DNA from: Filobasidium wieringae
Taxonomy: Eukaryota; Basidiomycota; Tremellomycetes; Filobasidiales; Filobasidiaceae
DNA length: 64,000 nucleotides
Assembly (NCBI GenBank): GCA_001600055.1
Contig: BCIV01000018.1
Coordinates: 124,001 to 188,000 of the forward strand
Direction: 5' to 3'
In this document: positions 1 through 11,998 of the stretch, piece after piece
How positions within the stretch are numbered: position 1 is the first letter of the stretch
Layout of the letters: each line of letters starts with the position of its first letter
Program-made: the position numbers and the translations under genes
The notes under the pieces: model-generated
What the model was told of the DNA's origin: nothing
Seen by the model: the letters and a program-made list of their open reading frames with translations, nothing else
The model's database searches: none

Positions 1-1237
1 ACAGCGACATTCAGCTGACCTATCGTTGATGTAATCCCAGACTCTTTGCGTCTCAATCTCCATCGAATAAGCATGGCTCGACTTGAGGAAGTGATCCCGA
101 GCATGCCCTTTCTGGTATCGGCTGCATCCTGTACATCCACATACGAGGCAAACCCACGGAAGGCCATGTTGTTCCGTACTCGAGCAAAGACCGCATTTCA
201 TCATTTTGATTTGTTTGAGACTCCGTTGCGAGTACAGGCAGGCGAGACAGTTGGTCTCACTCCATTGAGAAAGGCATTTGCAGTCAGAGATATGAGAGCA
301 CGGCGTAGTTGCCAGACCGGTAACGGCAGAGTCCAGCCTTTCGAGGCAAACTGGACAAGAAGGAAGTTCGTGTACGGACTGTTGGGGAATATCGCGCAGA
401 AGCAGAGCCAATTGCGACGAGACTACGTCGACCGGGTCTATCGAGTGGAGCAATAGATGATGGATTCGGATAGGGTGACATATTTCTTGTCGATCTGATC
501 TGGGAGAGAAGTGTTTGCCGGTGTAGATGGAAATGAAGTCGTTCGCTTCTTGGATCTCAGAGAATTTCAATAACACCAAGGTCCTGCTTAAAGACGCATC
601 ACTAGAAAAGATCAAGGAAGTCAGACTAAGCTGCCTGGCCGATGGTTGTACTCGAGGTCACATACCGGATCATGCGCAGGCCTTCTAATCGGCTGTTCCA
701 AGCTCCCAACCAGTCCGCCAAATCTACGACATCCAAGTAGGCAGGAACTGCCAAAATGGCGATCAGCGTTCCATCTTGCCCTTCTGGAATCACTTTGTCT
801 GCTTCTTCTGCCAAGCCCCGCTTGTCCTCTCGATTGGTACCCGAATCCTTCTTACCGGAAAGGTCTATTCCGTTATATTTGACCTCCAGACTTTCGAGCA
901 ACCCAAGAGGCTGGCTATGTTTCAAGTAGTGTAAAACGCCTGAACCTAGTTCGGTCGTTCCCTGAGTTTGCCTTCGGACGGGAGCTCGTTGTTCGGTATT
1001 TTCGTCTTTGCGGACGGTTCCTAAGCCTCTCGCTGTATATCTCCAGCTATCAGTTTCGGCATCCAACCCAGTATTATCGAACGCAACTTCCTTTTCGGAA
1101 TGATAATCAATCCAGTCTATACACAGGTCTCCTTCACGGCCATCGCGGTCCTTCGTTGCAACCACTCCTTCCGGTCTCAGAGCGATCACGATGGAATACA
1201 GTTGAGAACTAGCCGTCGGGGCAAGCATGGTCTGCAC
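1..1237 (-). CDS. BRAP2/ETP1-type RING and UBP zinc-finger E3 ubiquitin ligase (3' end cut by window)
   Basis: Two exons are visible, 1237-666 and 601 running off the window start; the intron at 602-665 has a GTATGT donor and TTTTCTAG acceptor. Exon 1 encodes the N-terminal RRM-like BRAP2 domain, ending in a conserved LAVPAYLDVVDLADWLG-like stretch. Exon 2 continues with LVLLKFSEIQEAN, then a RING (CPVCLERLDSAV, then CSH, CKCL and C-x2-C) and a UBP zinc finger (CGLC, then CLVCGCTGCSRYQKGHARDHF). This RRM-RING-UBP order is typical of mammalian BRAP and yeast Etp1, cytoplasmic ubiquitin ligases that bind ubiquitin and affect Ras or ethanol signalling. The coiled-coil C-terminus lies outside the window. 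It is divergent from the Med11-like gene with about 470 bp between them. Confidence 0.88.
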
Positions 1238-1704
1238 TTAGATTCGCCAAGTGGCATGTGATTAGAAGAGGGTGGGTAGACGGTGCATGATTTGTGATTG
1301 TATCGGCTATGATCTCATGGATATCGTACAGGCGTTTGAGAAGGACCAAGGATGTTGCCTGATGAGATGCAACCAGCGGATGGGCAGCTGCACGTGACAA
1401 GTCCGGACCTGACGATCAAGCAGAGTGACCTGATCCAGGTTGACTCTGGGAAGATCGACATGTCGCTTCGTATGCTACGGCCCCCTTGGCGATAGCGAGT
1501 ATGCGTTATCGTGCCTAGATCTATAGATATGCAATCCCTGACATCGTTATCAACCATATCAGGCTCGACATGCTCGACATATACTAATAATAATGGTCGA
1601 CAAGTTCTGCAATCTGCAAGCTGTTTGTCTTGACCGGTTATTCCAAAGCCTAGCTACCCAGAGCCTCCAGCGACCTTTTTGAGCACAAACAGGACTTGAA
1701 TAGA
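1238..1704. promoter_or_regulatory. Divergent intergenic region between BRAP2-like and Med11-like genes
   Basis: About 470 bases separate the two divergent start codons. No coding exon, RNA gene or repeat could be supported here. It presumably holds both promoters and 5' leaders, but no clear TATA box was seen. Confidence 0.4.
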
Positions 1705-2414
1705 ATGAACCAGGTCGAACGATCAGAGCACGATGTGACGGAAGAAGTAAGACGGCCTGAGGATGTCCCTCAGACGAGTGAGATGCTGGATGTGCTGGAT
1801 CAGGCAACGCAGGCGAGTTCTCCGGTTTGGTGCCTGAAAGAAGTCCTAACAACAGACCATTCTAATTGGTTTCTGTTATTACCGTTCAGGATATACCAAA
1901 GATGTTGGAATCGCTTGGTAATGCAATAGGAACTTTAGTCGATCGAAACTCAGATGCCAGTAAAGCAGACGTTTGGGAACGTAATCTTAAGGGTTACAGT
2001 GGACAGTATTACGGTCGTTTAGCAGTAAGTCCATCAACAGTAAGAAAGGGAAGTGGATCATATTGAATATCGTAATTTTCGTTCGAGTAGACCATTCAAA
2101 ACACTCTACGAACAGTCGTTAGACATTTACATACGCTCGGAGTTGACCCCAATGTGATACGACCGCCCCTCACTCCCATTCCTCCCCTTGCTTTCTCTAC
2201 TTCGCAAGTGGCAAATTCACATTGTGCTGGAAGCTCCGAATCACCTGAAGCTGGAAAGAATGACCAGTTCTTGAGCTTATACGCCCAACGGCTGGAATTA
2301 CAGGCTTTGCAGCAGGTAGAGATAGCTCTCCTTGGCATGAAGCGGGATGATACTCGATTGAACGGAACGGAAGCGGACGACTCCTCTCGGCAAATACCAC
2401 TTCCTACCGGTTGA
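1705..2414 (+). CDS. MED11: Mediator subunit 11-like protein
   Basis: Three exons: 1705-1812, 1890-2024 and 2091-2414. The spliced protein has a short acidic N-terminus, a helix reading LDVLDQATQ-DIPKMLESLG-NAIGTL, then TIQNTLRTVVRHLHTLGV. This resembles the Med11 helical core, in which a helix of the form ID..I..LL..AG.A...L pairs with Med22 in the Mediator head. Intron 1 (1813-1889) must use a GC donor (CAG/GCGAGT) to keep the helix in frame; intron 2 is GT-AG. The C-terminal half is Ser/Pro-rich and less conserved. The start is the first ATG in frame, but another 5' exon is possible. The family call rests on short helical similarity, so it is moderate. It is convergent with DBP5. Confidence 0.5.
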
Positions 2415-2560
2415 GGGTAATGACGGCTGTACCCGTAAACATGACATCAGGGCCTTCGTTGTATCAGATCAATTTCGCATGTGTTTGCGACCAAATATAC
2501 CATAGATTAAATCTGTAACTTCATAAATTCAATGGAATCTAGCCTTTTTGGGTCGCTTCA

Positions 2561-4697
2561 TTATTTCTTCATGTGCATCTTGAGCGTCTAAGAAGCAACA
2601 CAAAAAGGACAATTATGAGCAATAACACATGTACGACGACTGACAAGCGTAAACGTACCTTTTCCATCTCGTCAAAATCACCAGTCGCAACCTTGACGAT
2701 ATCTCGGCCTAGGTCGCTCTTCAGGTCTTGTACAGCTTGCCACGAGCCCGGATCGCTGACAAAATTCACAGCAATACCTTGACGACCGAAACGACCGGTT
2801 CGACCTAGATCATCGGACTTTGAGTATCTCGTCTACTAGGCTGGCTTCGATCTCTGTAGACGTACCGACTCGATGCAAGTAAGTTTCTGTGTCAACCCTG
2901 CTATCTCGTCCATGTCTCAATGTGGGAAGGTCGTAGTTCACTACCATTGTCACCTGACTGATATCGATCCCTCGAGCAATAACATTGGTCGTGATCAATA
3001 CCTTGGTCTTTCCTTCTCGGAATCCATCGATGACGGCGTCACGCTCTCCGGCGTCTTTCGATCCGTGTAGAGCCGCTACAGAGTGACCCTCAGCAATCAT
3101 ACGGTCGGCAATAATATCAGCCGTGTCTCGTCTCTGCAGTGAGACCAATAGGCTCAAGTCAGCGACATTTGATCGGAATGGAGTCTGAACTTACAGCACA
3201 GAAGATGATGGATTGCCCGATCGTCAACAGATTGTACAGTTCTAGTAGAACGTCATATTTGACGTCTTCATTCGCGCAATCCATATAAAATTGCTTGATA
3301 CCTTCAACGCTGAGCTCTTCTGGTTTGAGCCTGATCTCGTTCGCATCAGGTGCGAATCGTTTGGCAAACGCGTTGACTCGTTCGGGGAAAGTTGCCGAGA
3401 ATAGGAGTGTTTGAGCAGCGGGAGGTAACATTCTATTTTTCACAATTGCTTCAGATAATCCAGGCAGATTGAGAACTAATGAATACGCTTACTTTTTTAT
3501 TCTCAAGGTCTGGTCTCCCAATCCTTGCACATCCAACATGTCGTCTGCCTCGTCCAAAACTAGCACTTTGATTCCTTTGACATCGAGTATCCTTTTTTGA
3601 ATCATGTCCAGGACGGTACCTGGTGTACCCACAACCACTTGAGCCGTCACTTTGGTGTTACGATCCCAGCCGTCCTTAACTGCCAAAAAAGTCTTCAACG
3701 GCAAAAATTTCCCCATTGTCTGAATTACCAGTTCTGTTTGACGAGCCAATTCTCTGGAAGGAGCGAGACAGATTGCCTGAAGCAAAACGAATCAGTGAGC
3801 CCTAAGATTACAAGCATCACTGCAGAAAGCTATTCACCTGAGGGATCTCCTGGCCATAAGCAATTCTACTCAGCATGGTCAAACTAAAAGCTGCGGTCTT
3901 TCCGGTTCCCGATTGAGACTGAGCAATCATGTTGGCGGGACTAGGCATGGAGCGGGCTTGAGAATCGTCGCAAAGTTGCACCCCATACTGGTCAGCGATC
4001 GACTCACGGACTGGCCAAGAGAAGAGGAAGTGCCTTCTCTTGGATTTTGGACGGCTTTTGAAACTTCATGGCATATAGCCCCTTGAGCAATTGTGGATGA
4101 CTGGGCCGGGTGAGATGATCAATCGAGTTGCTCAATTCCCCGCCTACTTTTGATCACTTACAGCCCGAGATCTTCGAAAGATTTGATCGAGAACAGAGGA
4201 GAGTTAGGATCCGCTTGTTGGTCCCTGAGAGTAACCTGTCAGTCCACGTCAGGCGTGCAAGGTATCAAAAATATGTCCTGCAAAGTACGCCTCGAACGGT
4301 ACTTACCTTGACATCATAGCTGGACTGCAGCATCTTGCTGGCTAAGAGGAAAGGTGGCTCAGGGTGAGCTCATAAAGTGGAAAGAGAAGGACCCATCGAA
4401 GGCTTACCGGGGCCAGGTGCTCCAGGATCTACTGGCTTTACCGAACCTTCCGCCTGTGCCGTACTCGTCGTCGTCTCGCTAGCCATCTGACCGGAATCGT
4501 TTGCTCCGTCGTGCGCCTTCTCATCTGTAGATAAATTTCCTATTCGCGAAAGAAGCGATTGTACTCCAGTATCTGCAAGTCGCCATACTCTAAGCTGACT
4601 TGACAGAGCGAGTTTCACGTCCGTTTTGCATACCGGAGGCAGTACTGATGGACTCGTCTGGAGAAGTCTCTTGCATCTTTGGTTCAGGACTTGACAT
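2561..4697 (-). CDS. DBP5: DEAD-box ATP-dependent RNA helicase DBP5 (mRNA export)
   Basis: A multi-exon gene starting [10 protein letters not shown] at 4697 and ending [17 protein letters not shown] at 2561. Helicase motifs appear in order: [10 protein letters not shown] (Ia), TPGT (Ib), [10 protein letters not shown] (II), SAT within [11 protein letters not shown] (III), SIIFC (IV), [10 protein letters not shown] (V) and YLHRVG at an exon end (VI). The segments [20 protein letters not shown] and [14 protein letters not shown] are characteristic of DBP5/DDX19 rather than eIF4A. DBP5 works at the cytoplasmic face of the nuclear pore, where Gle1-IP6 stimulates it to strip export factors from mRNA. 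The N-terminus is a low-complexity acidic/Ser-rich extension. It shares a roughly 320-bp divergent promoter with SMC2. Confidence 0.9.
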
Positions 4698-5019
4698 GAT
4701 GTTCGTGGTGTTGAATCTGCTTCCTCGAAACAAAACTCTAGTATTTAGCAAGTGACAATGACAGGCAACAGGAAGGTCGAGCTGATGAGCGAGGATACCG
4801 GCATAGTGCTTAGATTGCTCAACATTTGATCTTATAACACGTCACCCACCATCCAAGCGTAATTATATAGTTGATAAACCTGATCATCAACAAACGCAAA
4901 TGATAAACAAACCTTGGCTCAGCTGAGCGGGAGCTTCAAGAAAGCATTTCTATCCTAAGTCATTCATCTGCCATTGCATATCGATATAAGCCAAGTAAAT
5001 CAACAGCTAACAATCGACG
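4698..5019. promoter_or_regulatory. Divergent DBP5/SMC2 intergenic region
   Basis: About 320 bases lie between the DBP5 and SMC2 start codons. The sequence is AT-richer than the flanking exons (for example around 4830-4880). No ORF or RNA gene was seen. It is presumed to be a bidirectional promoter. Confidence 0.4.
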
Positions 5020-8000
5020 ATGCGGATAGAAGAACTGATCCTAGATGGTACCTAACTGTCCGAATACTCCCATGCGAAGCTGAAGCTGAACGAGCCTTTC
5101 CATAGGTTTCAAGTCGTACCCAGTGCGCACGACAATCACGGGATGGGATCCGTCGTTCAATGCGATCACCGGCTTGAACGGATCTGGGAAATCCAATATA
5201 CTGGATGCGATCTGTTTTGTTCTAGGTATCACCAATATGACTCAGGTCCGAGGTAAGCGATATGACGTGCACCCGAGTATCGCTGTTCGCTGAACGAGCT
5301 TACATAGCGAACAATCTGATGGACCTGATATACAAGAGGCAGGTCACCAGCTGGTCCACGTTGTTCGCATCTTGTTGATGAATCTATTTCAATCTACAGA
5401 GGACAAGCGGCGGTCACAAAGGCTTCGGTGACGATAGTATTCGATAACTCTGATAAATCGAGAAGTCCAATCGGGTTCGAAGCAAGCAAGCAGATTACGG
5501 TGACGCGACAGGCAAGTTCATTCGTCTTGGGAAGAAGCAGATCAGAACAGCGTAGTAATGAAACCGTTACGACAGATTGCGGTCGGAGGGATATCGAAGT
5601 ACCTACTGAATGGCCACAAATGTACTCTCCAGAAGCTTCAAGAGACCTTTCAATCGGTACAATTGAACATTAACAACCCAAATTTTTTGATCATGCAGGG
5701 TCCGTTCACGCGATTGTTTTTGTCGAATTATCCTGATCTGAAATTACTACAATCCAGGCAAAATCACCAAAGTTCTCAATATGAAGCCTGCTGAGATCCT
5801 GGGCATGATAGAGGAAGCCAGCGGGACCAGGATGTTTGAAGAGAGAAAGGAAAAAGCAGTCAAGACCATGGCGAAAAAGGATAAGAAGGTCGAGGAAATC
5901 GCATCTGTAAGAGCTACCTCAGCTAGTATCAAACGGAGAACCCGCGTTTATCCCTTTTACACAGCTTCTCCGCGAAGAGGTCGACCCTCAATTAGAAAAG
6001 TTACGCGAAGAAAAGCGAACTTATCTTGCATACCAGAAAGCTACCTCTGAATTAGAACGCTTGACTCGGCTGGTGAAAGCTTATGAATGGACTCAAGCCG
6101 TGGAAAGGGCTAGCAAACTCGGGGATGAAATACGGCGAAAAGTTGATATGGTTTCGCAGCGCACAGTCGAGCTTAAACGTTTCGCAGAGGAGATCAAAGG
6201 TATGGAGAGTGACGTGGTATCGATTCAGAAGAAACGGGACAAGGTGATTTCCGTTCCTCAATAGCGTATGTGTAAGTGATCTAGCTGACAAACGATGCTT
6301 TAATAGGAACTTGCAAAAGGAGGGAAAGTTCAGGCCTTGCAAGACGGTGTTAACGAGCTCGACCGGACGATTACCAAACTACGCGCACAGTTGGATATGG
6401 ATGCTGGAAACGTGGTAGATGAGCAGAAGAGAACCGCACACGCCCAGAAGAACGTACAAGAGGTACGTCCTTGTTAAGATTGTCGAAACGAGAAGGCTGC
6501 TGAATCATATACTTTGCTCCTCAGCTTGAAATTGGTCTGCGACGTAGACGTAAGGAGCATGAGGACGATATCGGTGCCTTTGCTGGTATCAAAGAGAGTT
6601 ATGACACCTCTACGACTGAATTAGCCAAAGCCGAAGAATTGTTGCAGACGCTCTTGACAGGTCTTAGCGCTAGCTCAAATGGAGAAGGAGAGGCCGCTGG
6701 CGGTTACATGGGTCAGCTAGCTGAAGCGAAATCTCTCTTAGCCCTTGCAGGCACGGAGGAAGAGCAAGCTAAGGTTGCGTTGACGATAAATGAGAAAGAG
6801 CTGAAGGAAAAAGGGCCCCGAGCGAACAAGGCCGCTAAGGATGGGGAGGGTGGCTTACAAAGACTCTCCAAAGAGAAGGATAGATTAAAGGCTATTACAG
6901 CAAAGATCACTCAGGCGAATTGGGACGACAAGATTGAGTACGACCTGGAAGCAAAGCGCGCTGACCTAGAGAACAAGGTCGCAGATCTACGAGAGGTCAG
7001 CTCCCGTTTCAGTATTGTGACAGCGCTTCCTAATATTGACGCCACTGCCTGATTTGTTAGCAACGCGATAATCTACGATCGAAGCTTGCGGCGATCGACT
7101 TCACCTACTCTGACCCATACTCTGGATTCGATCGCAGCAAAGTCAAAGGTCTGGTAGCAAATTTGATCAACTTGGAGCCAGCTATGTACGAAAACGCTAC
7201 AGCATTGGAAATCTGCGCCGGAGGCAAGCTGTACAACGTCGTAGTAGAGGATGAGAAGATAGGTAGTGCTTTGCTCAATAAGGGGAAACTGCGGAAACGA
7301 GTCACGATTATCCCCCTGAACAAGATCAACGCCTTCAAAATGACAGCTGAGGTAAGTGCTGCCAACCTTAGTCTTGCTCCTGCTGACTTTCAGTCCCTAT
7401 CTTACAGAAACTGGCGAACGCAGAAAGGCTTGCTCCTGGCAAGGCCAATCTTGCGTTATCGCTGATCGGGTTTGACGCAGATGTCTCAGCAGCAATGGCT
7501 TATGTATTTGGCGACATGCTGGTTTGTAAGGACAAGGAAACTGCTCAAAAGCTCACTTTCGACAAGACAGTTGGTGTCAAATCGATTACTCTCGATGGGG
7601 ATGTTTATGATCCATCAGGAACCTTGTCCGGGGGTGCAGCGCCAAGCAGTAGCGGCCTCATAATCAGGGTCCAGGAGTTGAACAGCATAGAGAGGGAAAT
7701 ATTAGCGTCGGAAGCCGAGCTAGCCACGATCTTCGCGCGTCTCGAAGAAGCCAAGTCCTCTATCGATGCGTATAGGAAAATGAAGAGGGAGGCGGATTTG
7801 AAGGCTCATGAGATATCACTTCTGGAGCAAGAAGTGAACAACAGCAACGGTGCTAGAGTGAGTTCACGAAGGCGAGTATCTTCTTTTGCCCAGTTCGGCT
7901 AAATCGGTTCCGGCAAACAGCTTTTGGAGGAGGTGGCCAATCTAAAGAGCGAAATTACACGACTCAGGACGGTAATGACCGATGCCAAGGCCAAGCAAAG

Positions 8001-9787
8001 CGCTGCTCAAGGCGAGTGCAAACGGATAGAGAAAGAAATTTCTGACTTCAAAAGCAACAAGGACTTGAAATTGAAGGAAATCAAGGCGAGTCAATCAGTG
8101 GCTTGATGATGATGGAATTCTGCTGAGTGAAAACTTGGTCATCTCTCAGGCAGATATTGTCAGCCGTAAAAAGAATCTAGGCAAAGACACTGCTCAAGTA
8201 AAAGCGAGGCAGAAAGAGCTGCAGACTGCGGAACTGGAAATCGGTTCGTTCGTATGTGTATGGATATATGTGCACATATTGACCAGCCCTTTCTGCACCT
8301 GTTCTAGAACAACTCGTTTCTGACTTGGAGTCGGCGAAGTCAGAAGCTGTAGAAGCCGAGCTCAGCTGCAAGAAGATGACGTCAGAACTTGTATCAGCCA
8401 AGACTATCCTAAAATCAACGGAAGACAAATTTGCTCAAGCCGAAGTTAAGCTCAAGGCTGAGCGCGCTGTATTGACAGCCTTCGATGAGGAGCTTTCAGA
8501 TTTGGAACGTGATATCAAAGTCAAACGCCAGGATGTCACCGATGCAGAGCTTGTGTTGTCAAAGTTGAATCACGAGATTGGAACCCAAGGCAAAGAAGAG
8601 ACTGCAGCCAGAGGTAACATCAGCGATCTCGAACATCAGTTCCCCTGGATCAAGGAGGAGAAGAAGTAAGGACCCGAGTAACGACATTTGCCGGTCGATA
8701 TATCTAATCAAGGCTATACAGGACGTTTGGAAAACCGAATTCCCGTTACGACTTTGGAGGTGTGAATCTCGCACAGGTCCGAAAACAGTGCGCTGAGCTA
8801 GAGGCGCAACAGAAAGCGGCCAGTCGAAAAGTCAATAATAAGGTGATGAGCATGATTGACAGGTAAGCCAGGTTCGATGAGCCCATCTGGTCCCGAACTC
8901 ACCGCCCGGTAACTCAGCATCGAGAAGAAAGAGGCAGCTCTGAGAAAGAACATGGCGACAGTTTTGAAAGACAAGACCAAAATCGAATCCACCATCGTAG
9001 AGCTCGACCGCTATAAGCTAGAGGCGTTGACTAAAACCTGGAAGCAGGTCAACGAGGATTTCGGAGCTATCTTTGCAGAACTCCTGCCAAGTAATTTCGC
9101 AAAACTCGAGACTCTGGAGGGACAACGAGTCGACCAGGGTCTCGAAATCAAAGTGCGGATAGGTTCCGTTTGGAAACAAAGCTTGACAGAACTGTCGGGC
9201 GGTCAAAGGTCAGTGGCACGGCCGTGGTGTTGTTCTGATGGGAGCTCAGCTGGTACAACAGATCCCTGATTGCGCTATCACTCATGATGGCTATTCTGCA
9301 AACACGGCCAAGCCCACTGTATATCTTCGACGAGATCGATTCTGCAATGGACATGAGTCATACTAGCAAGATGTAAGTTGCTTTCTCTCGAGACGCGGAG
9401 CGTATTCGTTGCTTAGATACATTCGTCTGGCGCAGGGGTCAACTATTCGGCAAGAGATTCAAGGGCGCACAATTTGTAGGTCCTACCAAGCCATGTTTAC
9501 AAAATTGTAGCTAACGATAAATCTCTATGATGTCCTTAGATTGTTGTAAGCCTGAAGGAAGGACTCTTCAGCGGAGCGAATGTCCTGTTTCAAGCAAAAT
9601 TCCGCGATGGAACTTCTGTGGTAGAGGTAGGTCTTGGGCGATGCTGAGTACGAAAAGTCCTTTGCACAAGTTCTAATACCCTCTATGTCAATAGCGGACT
9701 GCTGCCAGATCCACTCAAGCCGTGCAGGCGGACCGCAGCAAAGATCGAGAAGAGGATGGTCGGCATCATCAACCTATCTCTGTCTAG
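5020..9787 (+). CDS. SMC2: Condensin ATPase subunit SMC2
   Basis: A gene of many exons encoding a protein of SMC length. It begins [10 protein letters not shown], then FKSYPVRT, with Walker [10 protein letters not shown] at about residues 32-40. The head continues through [49 protein letters not shown] and [16 protein letters not shown], all typical of SMC2. Long heptad-rich coiled coils follow on both sides of a hinge around 7080-7660. The C-terminal head has the signature LSGGQR at about 9196 and Walker [12 protein letters not shown] at about 9320. SMC2 pairs with SMC4 in condensin to compact chromosomes. Two introns near the 5' end (5339-5399 and 5512-5575) need GC donors to keep conserved residues in frame; the others seen are GT-AG. 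Confidence 0.93.
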
Positions 9788-9930
9788 CCTAAGCGTTGTC
9801 ATGTATTCCTCCCGTTGTACCGCATGTACTTTCTAGTTGTATCGAAGTTATGACAGGCCCAGAACTCATGCCGCGGATGGCCTATACATCGCTCCTGTGC
9901 TTTTGGATAGAGATGGACCATGGTTACTGT

Positions 9931-9937
9931 AAAAACA
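9931..9937 (-). terminator. Pol III T-run terminator of the tRNA-like gene
   Basis: On the minus strand a TTTGTTTTT run directly follows the acceptor stem of the tRNA-like gene, as expected for RNA polymerase III termination. Confidence 0.55.
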
Positions 9938-10044
9938 AATCACTACGGGATTCGAACCCATGACACCCAGAATCAGAATACACCAAACGATCGAAGTCTG
10001 ATGGTCTATCACGGCCCAAGCAAGCATCGATAGGCCGACTGATT
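9937..10044 (-). tRNA. tRNA-like gene, isotype unresolved, possibly intron-containing
   Basis: On the minus strand there is a near-perfect B box (GGTTCGAATCC) in a T arm with a 5-bp stem (ATGGG/CCCGT). Seven bases on each side form an acceptor stem (AATCAGT with AGTGATT, one G-G mismatch), followed by a T discriminator and a T-run. A CGGCC/GGCCG stem fits the D arm, but its loop is about 16 bases. A TCAGA/TCTGG anticodon stem with loop CTTCGA followed by about 18 extra bases would give anticodon UCG (Arg) with an intron. The total of about 108 bases is long for a tRNA. It could be an intron-containing tRNA or a degenerate copy. Confidence 0.45.
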
Positions 10045-10430
10045 TGTGACATCAATCTGGCACAATCTGGTTACTGGTTATTATCGGTCTAAACCCGTTC
10101 GGGTTCGATCAAGCCAAATGATCATCGATAACAAACACGAAACTCTAGCTGCTTTACTAGCTTCACTACTGGGTCTCGATTGAAGAAGCTTGGCGAAGTG
10201 GAATAAAGTGGAAGAATAGCGTAGACCTGCAACACGGTCAGACCTTGTCACTTAACAGTAAGCGGATGCTTCCCTCTCCCTTCATTTTGGTCAGACTTAT
10301 AGATAGTCTATACTGTGTTCGCTTTAGACCGGCTAACCGCTTCGTTTTGCAGCAAGACGAAGTAGGTGGTCACAGCAGAAGCTAGCTTCCAAGCTAGTGG
10401 CAGTACGTATCCAATCAACTGCGTCTCTCC

Positions 10431-11924
10431 ATGACTTTCACCCCATCCGAAGGCGGGCGGAAGCACGAATCCAACAGATCATCCAAATTTAAAATAGATG
10501 GCCAAGCTTTTCCTGCTGTCACAGCAGATAAGACTAAGCTCATTGAAGTCGATACCGATGTCACACAGGAATACGAATCTTGGGGTTATCATCAACGGGC
10601 AAAATCGCGGAAACGTCGGGATGGCGGAGGGCCGGTCGAAGAGGTAATTACTTCGCATCTACGAATGACGAAGGAGCGAAATGGAAACTACGTGGATGAT
10701 GACGGGGACACAAGGCGACACTCACACTCTCATGGGGAGGAGAACCTTACCTTTCGCCTTAAGTCAGCCGTGACATCTTCCTCAGCATCGTGTCCAGTAG
10801 AAAAAGCCAAGCTCGACAATTCGCCTGCCCTACCTCCAGCAAAAGCATTGATGGTTCTGCTTGGCATAGCTTCTTCCTCTCCTGTTTCAATGCCCCCCGT
10901 CTCAAGTACATCGACAAGCGTCCCGGTCTCGCCTGGCGTGATCATGTCGACGCATCCTAACCTTACAAACCCATTGGCGACCAGCCACAACACAAAATCT
11001 CCTGCAAAGTCGTCTCAATCGACATCGGAGGTTCCTACCAAGGAGAGCGGTGACATTAACCTCAAGGTACTACGTGCTTTTCCGGTGGATCGAGTACGGG
11101 TTGAAATACCAGTTCACAATCGAATACGGATGCCTCGTCCGGCCCCTCCACCTCAGCAGCGAAAATTCCATTTCTTTGAACCAGAACCTACATGTTATCG
11201 GTTCAACAAGGAGTGCAAAAGCAAGGTGTTACATAAAGACACATTGTTGAAGCGTATGTGTCCTCAGATTTGTCTTTGGTCTACTTGCGATGCGATTCTT
11301 GGGTCAGAATGGCAATTGCATCACCATCTTGAACGAGCACATCTCTCGTCTGCCTTGTTAGAGAAGGTGCGGCCTGATGAGGTGGACGCTTGGAAGTGTC
11401 AATGGAACGATTGTGGAGGACTTTATTGCTCCAGACAAGATCTGATGCAACATTTACTCAATGCACATTTTGCGAAAGCTTTACGATGTCCGTATACTAC
11501 CTGTCCGCACCCAGATAAGGTGTATCCTAACGTCGCGTCTTTGGAGAACCATATCGCGCGGCAGGATGAGGTGCATCTGAGGACACTCGTCAATCCGTTG
11601 GTCGACCTGAGTGTATCTAGACCGAAACCCTTTGAGGATAGGACGATACCTGCAACAGTAAAACAGATCGATCTCCTGCCAATTCGAGTCCATCCTGCTA
11701 TCTGGTCCAGTGCCCGCCGCAAATGCCACGTCATCGATCTCGTTCAAGAATTCTCCTTTGCAGATAGGGAGAATCTCCGTATGCGTGCTGGAGAAACACC
11801 TCCGCCGATAGATAAACCCATGCCAAAGATAGAGCTGATACAACAAGACACCATTCGGCATCAACACATCCAGGAAGTAGAAGTAGTCATTGGCATAGAT
11901 CGCCCTATGCGCAAGGGCATATGA
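10431..11924 (+). CDS. Intronless C2H2 zinc-finger protein, 497 aa
   Basis: A single uninterrupted reading frame of 497 codons starting MTFTPSEGG. Three C2H2-like fingers lie at roughly residues 279-380: CLWSTC with HHHLERAH, CQWNDC with HLLNAH, and CPYTTC with a longer spacing to H. All use C-x4-C, as in GLI/AEBP2-type fingers. The first half is Ser/Pro/Thr-rich and probably disordered, with a conserved-looking PVHNRIRMPRPAPPP stretch before the fingers. It is probably a nuclear DNA-binding or chromatin-associated factor; no orthologue is recognised. The absence of introns is unusual beside its neighbours. It is convergent with the Rxt2-like gene, with only about 75 bases between stops. Confidence 0.75.
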   Translation: MTFTPSEGGRKHESNRSSKFKIDGQAFPAVTADKTKLIEVDTDVTQEYESWGYHQRAKSRKRRDGGGPVEEVITSHLRMTKERNGNYVDDDGDTRRHSHSHGEENLTFRLKSAVTSSSASCPVEKAKLDNSPALPPAKALMVLLGIASSSPVSMPPVSSTSTSVPVSPGVIMSTHPNLTNPLATSHNTKSPAKSSQSTSEVPTKESGDINLKVLRAFPVDRVRVEIPVHNRIRMPRPAPPPQQRKFHFFEPEPTCYRFNKECKSKVLHKDTLLKRMCPQICLWSTCDAILGSEWQLHHHLERAHLSSALLEKVRPDEVDAWKCQWNDCGGLYCSRQDLMQHLLNAHFAKALRCPYTTCPHPDKVYPNVASLENHIARQDEVHLRTLVNPLVDLSVSRPKPFEDRTIPATVKQIDLLPIRVHPAIWSSARRKCHVIDLVQEFSFADRENLRMRAGETPPPIDKPMPKIELIQQDTIRHQHIQEVEVVIGIDRPMRKGI

Positions 11925-11998
11925 AATTTTAACGTCAGGCAGAAATGCCTCTTGTCACCAAGATCACCAATATAGCGAATACGATCATATAATATATC

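Noticed and set aside
46..456. 136-codon plus-strand ORF at the window start
   Set aside because: It overlaps, on the opposite strand, the RING and UBP zinc-finger exon of the BRAP2-like gene, which has clear conserved motifs. It is a shadow.
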